Origin: Gammaproteobacteria bacterium
GTDB lineage: Bacteria > Pseudomonadota > Gammaproteobacteria > Xanthomonadales > Marinicellaceae
NCBI GenBank assembly: GCA_030426065.1
Contig: JAUHZH010000139.1
Span: 1 to 6,342, forward strand
Direction: 5' to 3'
Length of the DNA: 6,342 bases
The translations under genes were made by a program, and so were the position numbers. The stretch's first letter is position 1. Every line of letters begins with the position of its first letter. Shown piece by piece: positions 1-5,378 of this stretch. The notes under the pieces were generated by a model. That model saw only the letters and a list, made by a program, of their open reading frames with translations. It was not told the origin of the DNA and did no database searches.

Positions 1-1
1 A

Positions 2-1885
2 ACGCCTGACAGCAATTTGCCTGAAGGCGCTGTTTGTGAAGTGGTTGTGTTCGCCGCTCAGGTGACGGACAACGACGCACCGTTTGATAACATGTCAGCA
101 GACCACATGTTCACTTTCACAGTGGTTTCATCTCCACAACTGAGGGAAATTTTTGAAATCCAGGGATCTGGACTGGTTTCTCCTTATGTGGGATTGACGG
201 TCATCACTGAGAACAACACCGTTACAGCTTTGGATGTTGATGGCTTTTTCATGCAAACGCCAGATGCCAGAGACGATGGCGATGTCAACACCTCCAATGC
301 CTTGTTTGTATATACCGGCAGCAACCCACCGGTTCAAGTGGCTGTGGGGGATGACATCGATGTCACAGGTGAAGTGGCCGAGTTTTTTGAATCCACACAA
401 ATTGGGTTTGGCAGCACCATTGTCATCAACTCAAGTGGTAATGGATTGCCCACGCCCATCACATTCGATGATCAATTTCCGCCCAACGACCCGACCGTGC
501 CGGTTTGTTCAACCGATCAAGAAACAGCCAAATTTGAGTGCATGGAAGGCATGTTGATTGACATGCCCCAAGGGTTCATCAGTTCGGCTTATGCGTCGTT
601 CTTTGGTGCCAATGTGGCCGATTTGTTGGTCCGAGCAGGCAGTGACCGTGCTTTCCGTGAGCCTGGCATCACTCACCCAGGTGGCGGTGGTCCCATCCCC
701 ACATTTGATGGCAATCCTGAGTTGATGCAAGTGGATATCGATGCCTTGACCTTGCCTTTGGCGACGTATACCGCGGGTTCTGAAATCGCCATTGAGGGCA
801 TATTGGGCTTTGATTTCGGTGAATACGAGATTTGGCCCAAAACCCTGACGGTGGTTAATGAAAACGTATTGCCTTCGGTAGTCAGACAAGCTGCGGCTGA
901 TGAAATCACCGTGGCATCGTTCAACGCCTACCGTTTGTTCAATGATGTGGCTGATTCTGGTATTCAAGATGAGTACATTGCCACGACGCAAGAATACCAA
1001 ACACACTTGGCCAAATTGTCAGAATATTTGGTGTCCAGTTTGCGTGCACCGATGATTGTGGCATTGCAAGAAGTGGAAAACGCTGCGACATTGGCAGATT
1101 TGGTTGCGCGCATACAAACGGACAGTGGCGTCAACTACCAGTTTGCACTGGTCGAAGGCAATGACCGTGGCGGCATCGATGTGGCGTTCTTGTACCGTGA
1201 CAATGTGTCTATCAGCGCCATCACCCAACATGGCAAAGACACAACCTTTGATTTTGATGGTTCTTTGCTCCATGACCGTCCACCCTTGCAGCTGTCAGCC
1301 AACATTACTGCCGGTCAGCTGAACATGGATGTCGAGGTCCTTGTGGTCCACATGAGGTCACGTGGTGGCATTGATGATGCCGCTGATGGCCACCGTGTTC
1401 GCTTGAAGCGATTGACCCAGGCCAACGACGTGGCCGCCATGATAGACACCATCCAGACCGATAACCCCGGTGGAATGGTCATCACCTTGGGTGATTTCAA
1501 TGCCTTTCAATTCACGGATGGTTATGTTGATGTGATGGGACAAATCGACGGCACCGCTGTGCAATCGGAGAACACTTTGTGGAGTGCGCCTTTGTTTGCA
1601 AACAATCCGATGGTTCAAGCCGTACAAGACCTGCCTGCCAACGAGCAATATTCCTATGTCTATCAAGGTTCAGCACAAGCACTGGATAATGCCGTATTGA
1701 ATGATGAGGCGTTGTTGCATTATACAGACATGGACTTTGCTCGAGGGAACGCGGATGCCCACATCGATCTCGACAGCAACGTCACCGATGGCCTCGGCTT
1801 GCGTTCGTCAGACCACGATGGGTTTGTCTTGTACCTCACCGTGCCGGATCTGGATCTGATATTCGAAAATGGCTTCGAAGACTGA
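2..1885 (+). CDS. Secreted ExeM/NucH-like endonuclease/exonuclease/phosphatase-fold nuclease, 5' end missing
   Basis: The frame is open from the left edge, so the true start and any signal peptide lie outside; residue numbers count the TTG at 17 as 1. Residues 1-36 look like the end of a bacterial Ig-like domain (AAQVTDNDAPFDNM, FTFTV). Residues 42-140 resemble the OB-fold-like segment before the catalytic domain in ExeM-type nucleases (EIQGSG, DIDVTGEV). The EEP catalytic domain spans about 297-608, with its motifs in order: SFNAYR (N303), LQEVEN (E352), DRGGIDVAFLYR, HMRSRGG (H445), GDFNAF (D493, N495) and SSDHDG (D599, H600). All expected metal and catalytic residues are present, so the enzyme is probably active, cutting extracellular DNA or phosphodiesters with divalent metal. 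The C-terminus is LDLIFENGFED, a possible export or anchoring tag shared in form with the protein at 2398-3210. A terminator follows 15 bp after the stop. Family assignment is firm; exact substrate is not. Confidence 0.9.
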   Translation, partial: TPDSNLPEGAVCEVVVFAAQVTDNDAPFDNMSADHMFTFTVVSSPQLREIFEIQGSGLVSPYVGLTVITENNTVTALDVDGFFMQTPDARDDGDVNTSNALFVYTGSNPPVQVAVGDDIDVTGEVAEFFESTQIGFGSTIVINSSGNGLPTPITFDDQFPPNDPTVPVCSTDQETAKFECMEGMLIDMPQGFISSAYASFFGANVADLLVRAGSDRAFREPGITHPGGGGPIPTFDGNPELMQVDIDALTLPLATYTAGSEIAIEGILGFDFGEYEIWPKTLTVVNENVLPSVVRQAAADEITVASFNAYRLFNDVADSGIQDEYIATTQEYQTHLAKLSEYLVSSLRAPMIVALQEVENAATLADLVARIQTDSGVNYQFALVEGNDRGGIDVAFLYRDNVSISAITQHGKDTTFDFDGSLLHDRPPLQLSANITAGQLNMDVEVLVVHMRSRGGIDDAADGHRVRLKRLTQANDVAAMIDTIQTDNPGGMVITLGDFNAFQFTDGYVDVMGQIDGTAVQSENTLWSAPLFANNPMVQAVQDLPANEQYSYVYQGSAQALDNAVLNDEALLHYTDMDFARGNADAHIDLDSNVTDGLGLRSSDHDGFVLYLTVPDLDLIFENGFED

Positions 1886-1900
1886 TTCTTGACCTGTTAA

Positions 1901-1937
1901 AAACAAAAACACCGGCCACGTGCCGGTGTTTTTGTTT
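1901..1937 (+). terminator. Strong intrinsic terminator, probably bidirectional
   Basis: A perfect 16-bp inverted repeat (1901-1916 with 1922-1937) encloses a 5-nt loop CACGT. The GC core is CACCGGC/GCCGGTG, flanked by an A-rich left arm and the T-rich right arm TTTTTGTTT. It begins 15 bp after the nuclease stop codon. The symmetric A and T tracts mean it could also stop transcription arriving from the right. Confidence 0.92.
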
Positions 1938-1947
1938 GTGAATTGAG

Positions 1948-1966
1948 CACTTCGACGAGCTCAGTG
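1948..1966. repeat. Short interspersed element, CACTTCGACGAGCTCAGTG
   Basis: The sequence resembles the common bacterial intergenic element of the form CCTTCGACAAGCTCAGG. Its core TTCGACGAGC recurs exactly at 2053-2062, and a diverged reverse-strand relative (TGAGGATTGTCGAAGGG) lies at 3305-3321. The ends CACT/AGTG are inverted. Assignment to a named family is not possible from the window. Confidence 0.45.
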
Positions 1967-2086
1967 GGCCTTGATAAGCTTACTCAATGACCAATATCTT
2001 GAGATTGCTTCGTTCGCTTTGGTTCATTCGAAATGATACTTTAGCTATCGTTTTCGACGAGCCTATTCCCACTACAGTCAATATTC

Positions 2087-2176
2087 GTATCATCCCTGAT
2101 ACTCACCTGCATCGCAGGTTTGCACGAAAATATTTTCCAGAAATATTTTTCCGGCCGAGCCTCAGGCGAGTGCCGG
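2087..2176. repeat. Four consecutive short hairpins in 90 bp
   Basis: Four inverted repeats follow each other with gaps of 1 to 7 bp: GTATCA-TCCC-TGATAC (2087-2102), ACCTGC-ATC-GCAGGT (2105-2119), AAAATATTT-TCCAG-AAATATTTT (2127-2149), and CCGGC...GCCGG (2151-2155 with 2172-2176). Stems are perfect, 5 to 9 bp. The tight packing suggests a composite of palindromic repeat elements or a structured transcript, rather than chance. No known RNA family is recognised. Confidence 0.6.
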
Positions 2177-2253
2177 AATCTAATCCGCGCAGTATTTTCT
2201 ACCAGTCATCTGATCAAATCGAAAGTCCACTTGCGTGGAATACACACCCCCAA

Positions 2254-2318
2254 CCCCTCTCGGCCACTACCTCGTCCTTGCTATCGTGGCACACTTGCGT
2301 CCTTGCAAGCGAGAGGGG
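2254..2318. repeat. Nested inverted repeat able to form a three-way junction
   Basis: The outer stem is CCCCTCTCG (2254-2262) with CGAGAGGGG (2310-2318). Inside it, GCCAC (2263-2267) pairs with GTGGC (2286-2290), and CTTGC (2294-2298) pairs with GCAAG (2305-2309). All three helices abut, with only ACA (2291-2293) unpaired at the junction. The 9-mer CGTCCTTGC is repeated directly at 2273-2281 and 2298-2306. It could be an intergenic repeat of the CCCCTCTC...GAGAGGGG kind or a structured RNA; strand is undetermined. Confidence 0.5.
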
Positions 2319-2397
2319 AGGATACAAAGAAATACTCCTTTCTCGTTATTAAGGCGGAGCTTTAGCGCAAAGTGATTTGCATGTAAGGGGGGGCAGT

Positions 2398-3210
2398 TCA
2401 ATCCAGAGGTACCAAAGTCGATGTGCTGTTGAAATAAAACCACCAGCCCATAACAGTGCCGGTGACATCCAAATCCCGGTCATCATGTACTGCACAGCTG
2501 CCTGTACCACCTGGCAAGACCGATGAAAGGGGCTGCCCACCCACCAAAGGGATGTCGTCGGGCAAAATCACTTGATCAGCTTCTGCTTCTGAAATGAACC
2601 CCATGTGGAGTCCCATGGATGTTACGTCTCCACCGTTGTAGCTCAATGCTTGTTGGTAATCGCGCAAAGGAATCAGTGTCCCACTCAAGTTCAGCACCAC
2701 ATCAACGGTTTGAGTGGTGTGGCAGGGGGCGTCTGTACTGACAATGGATGGCGAATACCCCGATGTGGTGCCAGCCCTGGGCGTGAGGCAGGTTGACAGC
2801 AGGTCTTCCTGTGTCACTGATTGCCAAATGGGTGAGGTTGAAATCGAATGGCATGTGGTGGTGCTCATGGGTTCTGTACAATTGGCCTCCCATTGAGCGG
2901 CATCAACAGAATGCGTGACCAAATGGTGAGCTTGATCTGTGGTGTATTGTGTGACCCAGTTTAAATCCAAAAAACCGTCGCCATCGTCGTCATTTTCTAT
3001 GCTGTCTTGAACCTGAGGATTGAATCCCGGTTGTCCGAAAATCGTATAAGTGAAGTCTTGGCAACCACCGAAGTTCACATACATGTGTGGGTCTTTCAGT
3101 TCCAAAGTACTCACTCGGGTTGCCACTAAAGTTTCAAAAGAATTGGTGAACACTTCCTCTGCTGAAACGTGAGCACTCAATAAAACGCTCATCACTATGA
3201 ATTTCTTCAC
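2398..3210 (-). CDS. Exported cysteine-containing protein of unknown function with Asp-rich calcium-loop-like segment
   Basis: The 270-residue product is not recognised as a known family. The start is GTG at 3210, chosen because GGAG lies 6 nt upstream, a good promoter sits just ahead and translation begins with a typical signal peptide (MKKFIVMSVLLSAHVSA, predicted cut after Ala17). The mature protein opens with EEVFTNSFE (18-26), close in form to the C-terminal LIFENGFED of the nuclease at the left edge. Residues 74-82 (DDDGDGFLD) resemble a thrombospondin-type-3 or dockerin-like calcium loop. Six cysteines (50, 111, 120, 141, 163, 239) would allow three disulfides in the periplasm or outside the cell. 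It is a single-gene unit, convergent with the nuclease. The coding call is good; any function is open. Confidence 0.8.
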   Translation of the reverse strand: MKKFIVMSVLLSAHVSAEEVFTNSFETLVATRVSTLELKDPHMYVNFGGCQDFTYTIFGQPGFNPQVQDSIENDDDGDGFLDLNWVTQYTTDQAHHLVTHSVDAAQWEANCTEPMSTTTCHSISTSPIWQSVTQEDLLSTCLTPRAGTTSGYSPSIVSTDAPCHTTQTVDVVLNLSGTLIPLRDYQQALSYNGGDVTSMGLHMGFISEAEADQVILPDDIPLVGGQPLSSVLPGGTGSCAVHDDRDLDVTGTVMGWWFYFNSTSTLVPLD

Positions 3211-3216
3211 AACCTA

Positions 3217-3220
3217 CTCC
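3217..3220 (-). promoter_or_regulatory. Ribosome binding site that fixes the GTG start at 3210
   Basis: On the minus strand GGAG is followed by 6 nt and then GTG. This supports GTG 3210, which alone gives the complete signal peptide; the next ATG (seventh codon) would cut off its basic N-terminus. Confidence 0.6.
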
Positions 3221-3236
3221 AAATTAATGCCCAATC

Positions 3237-3266
3237 ATTCTACAGAAATCACTGGCGTCATGGCAA
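3237..3266 (-). promoter_or_regulatory. Sigma-70-type promoter for the exported protein
   Basis: On the minus strand the -35 box is TTGCCA (3261-3266, 5 of 6) and the -10 box is TAGAAT (3237-3242, 5 of 6), with an 18-bp spacer. Transcription would begin near 3230, giving a leader of about 20 nt that contains the ribosome site. No operator is evident around it. Confidence 0.55.
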
Positions 3267-3345
3267 TGGGCCGCACTGTTGTGATCCTATCAAAACCAGT
3301 CCGTTGAGGATTGTCGAAGGGCGGTAACCATCACAAATGGGTAAC

Positions 3346-3376
3346 TTTCATTCGGCATTCATCGGATTGAATGAAA
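3346..3376 (-). repeat. Inverted repeat downstream of the broken regulator
   Basis: TTTCATTC (3346-3353) is the exact inverse of GAATGAAA (3369-3376), with a 15-nt loop. It lies 39 bp beyond the tetR-like stop, in the right place for a transcript end. The stem is AT-rich and has no T tract on the minus strand, so it is at best a weak terminator. Confidence 0.35.
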
Positions 3377-3414
3377 AATGGCACGGCTGAGTCACCTGAG
3401 GGTTGTGGAAGTCT

Positions 3415-3949
3415 TCACAACAAATACTCAGAAAAAATCAGTTCAAGTTCTTCGCGACTTAAAGGGCGATAAAACAAGTCCACACCAATCACCAAAGCAT
3501 ACAAAGTCAAACCATGTTTTTCGACTTCTTTGGGGTCATCATAGATGTCTTTTAACAGCTTGAGCAGGTATTGGTGACGTTGTTCATAAACTGAAATCAC
3601 AAAGTCTTTGACCTCGTCATCTTGGAATGACCAAGCATTGATTTCGAACTCCAAACGGTTGCCTTCAATGGCACCATCGATGCACTGTTGCCCCAGTAAC
3701 GACAGTTTTTCTCGGCTGTTTCGGCCGGTTTCGGCCAATTCTATAAAGCCTTGGGTGTAGCGGTGTTTCCAATATGCCAACAGCTGCATGTCATAGTCTT
3801 TTTTAGATTTAAACCAGTGGTAGAAACTGCCTTTGGTGACCCCCAGTTTTTTGCCCACCCATGGTGTCCAGTGTGTGGATGCCCATCCTCAGCCAAGCCA
3901 ATTGGCTGTTGTTGTCCTTGATGGTGTTGTTTGGTATTTCTTTGTTCAT
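3415..3949 (-). pseudogene. TetR/AcrR-family transcriptional regulator, frameshifted within the DNA-binding domain
   Basis: The C-terminal frame (3858 down to 3415) has the recognition-helix signature LGVTKGSFYHWFKSKKDYD, followed by a TetR-type ligand domain (YWKHRYTQGFIELAETG, INAWSFQDDEVKDFV). Its first possible start, GTG 3858, leaves only the end of the helix-turn-helix. A TetR N-terminus, MNKEIPNNTIKDNNSQLAWL then RMGIHTLDTMG, is read from ATG 3949 in another frame, which ends at a TAA soon after the break. The frames meet near 3858-3862, where about nine residues expected between the helix ending LDTMG and LGVTKG are absent. A non-triplet deletion of about 26-28 bp would explain both. 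The protein would lack helix 2 of the HTH, so it is probably inactive, unless a sequencing error is responsible. It lies divergent to the flavoprotein gene and was probably its repressor. Confidence 0.75.
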
Positions 3950-4047
3950 TGTTCCTAATTATGCATGGTGGCTGATGTGTCATGAAGTCAGCATCACAGC
4001 TGTTTTACTCACCTGCTGTAATTGAGGCGGTCACAGTGAGTTGCTCA

Positions 4048-4076
4048 AGTATACACATGTGTCAATCAGCTTTCAG
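4048..4076 (-). promoter_or_regulatory. Possible promoter for the tetR-like gene
   Basis: On the minus strand a -35-like CTGAAA (4071-4076, 4 of 6) and a -10-like TATACT (4048-4053, 5 of 6) are 17 bp apart. The operator copy at 4077-4092 directly abuts the -35 box, which would suit autoregulation. A perfect palindrome ACACATGTGT (4053-4062) lies in the spacer. A better -35 (TTGACA, 4060-4065) has no matching -10. Confidence 0.35.
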
Positions 4077-4092
4077 CATACCACAAAGTATG
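4077..4092. promoter_or_regulatory. Operator copy 1, CATACC-ACAA-AGTATG
   Basis: This 16-bp near-palindrome has one mismatch in the half-sites compared with the copies at 4291 and 4323. It adjoins the candidate tetR promoter. The 6-4-6 layout is the same as I recall for NemR-type TetR boxes (TAGACC-N4-GGTCTA), although the sequence differs. Confidence 0.6.
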
Positions 4093-4290
4093 CCGTGACA
4101 TGGGTCTGGGGTTTTTGTGGATGACAAAAGGTGCTTTCGTGTTTTCTTGTGACCACTTTCAAAGGGGTGAATCAGCCTTGCATTGTTTCATCCATGGCCA
4201 TCCAATACGCATCCAGTGTTCACCAGGTCTTGGTGTTGTAGGCAACTTCATCAAGATTCTGATCAAAGGAATCATCAAATTTCATTGCAG

Positions 4291-4306
4291 CATACCACAA
4301 GGTATG
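4291..4306. promoter_or_regulatory. Operator copy 2, CATACC-ACAA-GGTATG
   Basis: A perfect 6-bp inverted repeat with a 4-bp centre identical to the centre of copy 1. It lies just upstream of the likely -35 box of the flavoprotein gene, with its centre 32 bp (about three helical turns) from copy 3, so both would face the same side of the DNA. Confidence 0.75.
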
Positions 4307-4312
4307 TTACAT

Positions 4313-4340
4313 TTGTCTTTAGCATACCTTGAGGTATGTT
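4313..4340 (+). promoter_or_regulatory. Probable promoter of the flavoprotein gene
   Basis: A -35-like TTGTCT (4313-4318, 4 of 6) and a -10-like TATGTT (4335-4340, 4 of 6) are separated by 16 bp. The boxes are weak, but operator copy 3 fills the spacer and overlaps the -10, as expected for a promoter controlled by a TetR repressor. The leader to the ATG would be about 70 nt. Confidence 0.45.
4323..4338. promoter_or_regulatory. Operator copy 3, CATACC-TTGA-GGTATG
   Basis: A perfect 6-4-6 inverted repeat. All three copies keep the half-sites, while this centre differs (TTGA against ACAA), which shows that the half-sites are what is conserved. Its overlap with the likely -10 implies direct steric repression of the flavoprotein gene. 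Confidence 0.75.
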
Positions 4341-4408
4341 AGTCCATTTTATTCAGTGGCGTTGCTTTCAGCGCGACCGCATTGCGTTGCGTTATCGGCC
4401 ACCATATC

Positions 4409-4413
4409 AGGAG
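4409..4413 (+). promoter_or_regulatory. Ribosome binding site fixing the start at 4420
   Basis: AGGAG stands 6 nt before ATG 4420. The same frame is open upstream to 4336, but that extension runs through operator copy 3 and the -10 box, so 4420 is the real start. Confidence 0.75.
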
Positions 4414-4419
4414 TTCACA

Positions 4420-4917
4420 ATGAACATTGATCAAAAGCTATTCAACGAAAAAATCAAACCCTTGTTTATCCAAGCACCATATTGTTCCATTGCCACAGTG
4501 CATGCCGATGGCACACCACACGTCACGCCGATTGGCAGTGTGGTATTGAAAGACATGGACAGTGGTTGGTTTTTTCAGAAATTCACCAAGCGGATTCCGC
4601 AAAATGCCGAAACCTGTGAAACAGCGACCATCATGGCGGTCAATGCCGGTCGTTGGTTTTGGCTCAAATCCCTGATCAAAGGCCGCTTTCAGTCACCACC
4701 AGCGATGCGGCTTGTGGTGAAACTTGGGGCATTACGGCCCGCCACAGAAAGCGAAGGAGAACGTTTCAAACGTCGCGTTAAAATCTTCAAAGGCACCCGA
4801 GGGCACAAAATGATGTGGCAAGGCATGTCCGCCATCCGTGAATTTGAAATCATTGAATACAAGCCTGTTTTCATTGGCCAAATGACGCGATTTCAATTGC
4901 AGTTGAATGGTTCGTAA
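4420..4917 (+). CDS. Pyridoxamine 5'-phosphate oxidase-like flavin-binding protein
   Basis: The 165-residue product has the split-barrel fold signature of the pyridoxamine-phosphate-oxidase-like superfamily. Residues 22-41 (CSIATVHADGTPHVTPIGSV) form the first strands, with the usual substrate and flavin-facing TPI/G segment. FTKRIPQNAE (55-64) matches the region that contacts the FMN phosphate, and TIMAVNAG continues the barrel. The C-terminal part (IREFEIIEYKPVFIGQ) closes it. Proteins of this size usually bind FMN or F420 and act as small reductases, oxidases or heme-handling enzymes; the substrate cannot be told, and true PdxH activity in B6 synthesis is unlikely at this length. The gene is cytoplasmic, divergent from the broken TetR regulator and preceded by two perfect operators, so it was probably induced by a small molecule. 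A short ORF follows 11 bp downstream in a likely operon. Confidence 0.82.
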   Translation: MNIDQKLFNEKIKPLFIQAPYCSIATVHADGTPHVTPIGSVVLKDMDSGWFFQKFTKRIPQNAETCETATIMAVNAGRWFWLKSLIKGRFQSPPAMRLVVKLGALRPATESEGERFKRRVKIFKGTRGHKMMWQGMSAIREFEIIEYKPVFIGQMTRFQLQLNGS

Positions 4918-4928
4918 AGGAAACGTTA

Positions 4929-5102
4929 ATGATGATCAAACGTGGTATACAAAAAATGCTGACCCGAATGCAGCAACGCTGCGATTACGATTTGACTTAT
5001 TTGAATGACATCGTTTGTGCTGACACCAAGGCATCTGGAAAATCAGGGAATGAGACATTGATGCCGTCTTCGGCGGTATTAAAAATGGCGGGGTATTTCT
5101 GA
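4929..5102 (+). CDS. Small 57-residue ORF, possibly the N-terminal remnant of a larger gene
   Basis: ATG 4929 follows AAGGA (4917-4921, overlapping the upstream stop) by 7 nt, and lies 11 bp after the flavoprotein stop, so translation as a second operon gene is plausible. The product begins MMIKRGIQKMLTRMQQRCDY and ends SSAVLKMAGYF. The segment CDYDLTYLNDIV recalls the start of some carboxymuconolactone-decarboxylase-like proteins, but this is a weak impression. No domain is complete. A second frame, open from 5083 to a TGA at 5215-5217, continues with a hydrophobic segment (SIILLLVAFL), which could be the shifted continuation of a decayed gene. Between it and the array nothing else is seen. 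Confidence 0.4.
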   Translation: MMIKRGIQKMLTRMQQRCDYDLTYLNDIVCADTKASGKSGNETLMPSSAVLKMAGYF

Positions 5103-5126
5103 ATCAATAATTTTATTGCTCGTGGC

Positions 5127-5152
5127 TTTTCTTAAAGGCCATTATAAGAAAA
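5127..5152. repeat. AT-rich inverted repeat between the small ORF and the CRISPR array
   Basis: TTTTCTTA (5127-5134) is the exact inverse of TAAGAAAA (5145-5152), with a 10-nt loop. It sits 79 bp beyond the leader-distal CRISPR repeat and 25 bp after the small ORF. It could end either the operon transcript or the array transcript, though neither side has a clean T tract. Confidence 0.35.
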
Positions 5153-5230
5153 CTTTTCCTATTAGGTCAGCTGCTTTAGGAGTTACATTGACAACCATGA
5201 ATGCTTGAATAGTTGGTTAGTGTGAAGGTC

Positions 5231-5258
5231 GTTCTATGCTGCCTGTGCGGCGGCTAAT
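5231..5258 (-). repeat. Terminal, most diverged CRISPR repeat
   Basis: Seven of 28 positions differ from the consensus (1, 7, 10, 13, 15, 26 and 28 on the plus strand). On the crRNA strand it contains ACAGGCAGC, as in classical I-F repeats, but has a C-A mismatch in the canonical stem and an altered handle (CATAGAAC). It is probably the oldest repeat and poorly processed. Confidence 0.85.
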
Positions 5259-5290
5259 GGAGTTAATTTTGTCGATTATGTTCAAGTTGA

Positions 5291-5378
5291 TTTCTAAGCT
5301 GCGTTTGCGGCAGCTCATGCAGAATTTGCCCTTAATTCCATGGCAAGCATTTTCTAAGCTGCGTTTGCGGCAGCTCAA
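5291..5378 (-). repeat. Two variant CRISPR repeats with a compensated stem change (5291-5318 and 5351-5378)
   Basis: Both differ from the consensus at plus-strand positions 10, 13, 22 and 28, and differ from each other only at position 28. On the crRNA strand positions 7 and 19 change together from C-G to U-A, keeping the stem (GCTGC/GCAGC) intact, while position 16 changes in the loop. The spacer between them is 5319-5350. Confidence 0.85.

Larger units (their letters stand above)
1938..2397. other. Non-coding, hairpin-rich intergenic region between two convergent secreted-protein genes
   Basis: No convincing gene lies here. The open frames at 1987-2352 and 2120-2365 lack family resemblance, lack good ribosome sites and run through inverted repeats. 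Contents are small palindromes: TCATT/AATGA at 2024-2036, the cluster at 2087-2176, TCCAC/GTGGA with loop TTGC at 2226-2239, and the nested structure at 2254-2318. The 10-mer TTCGACGAGC occurs at both 1951-1960 and 2053-2062. This composition is typical of decayed intergenic repetitive elements. No clear terminator for the minus-strand gene ending at 2398 was seen. Confidence 0.6.

Noticed and set aside
2087..2318. Integron attC-like cassette sites
   Set aside because: The hairpins lack the GTTRRRY/RYYYAAC core arrangement, and there are no cassette genes or integrase.
1987..2365. Open frames of 121 and 81 codons on the plus strand in the intergenic region
   Set aside because: They overlap one another in different frames, run through several hairpins and have no recognisable protein character or good ribosome site.
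3741..3983. 80-codon minus-strand open frame over the tetR start
   Set aside because: It is the third frame of the regulator. The true N-terminus (from ATG 3949) and the C-terminal part use the other two frames.
4060..4065. Perfect minus-strand -35 box TTGACA
   Set aside because: No acceptable -10 box occurs 16-18 bp downstream, so it was not called as a promoter.
4100..4342. 80-codon plus-strand open frame upstream of the flavoprotein gene
   Set aside because: It contains operator copies 2 and 3 and the likely promoter, and its product resembles no protein family.
4336..4419. 28-residue N-terminal extension of the flavoprotein
   Set aside because: It would begin inside operator copy 3 and the -10 box; ATG 4420 has a good ribosome site.
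5171..5198. A further degenerate CRISPR repeat one unit left of 5231
   Set aside because: At the expected position the sequence has no stem or handle resembling the repeat.
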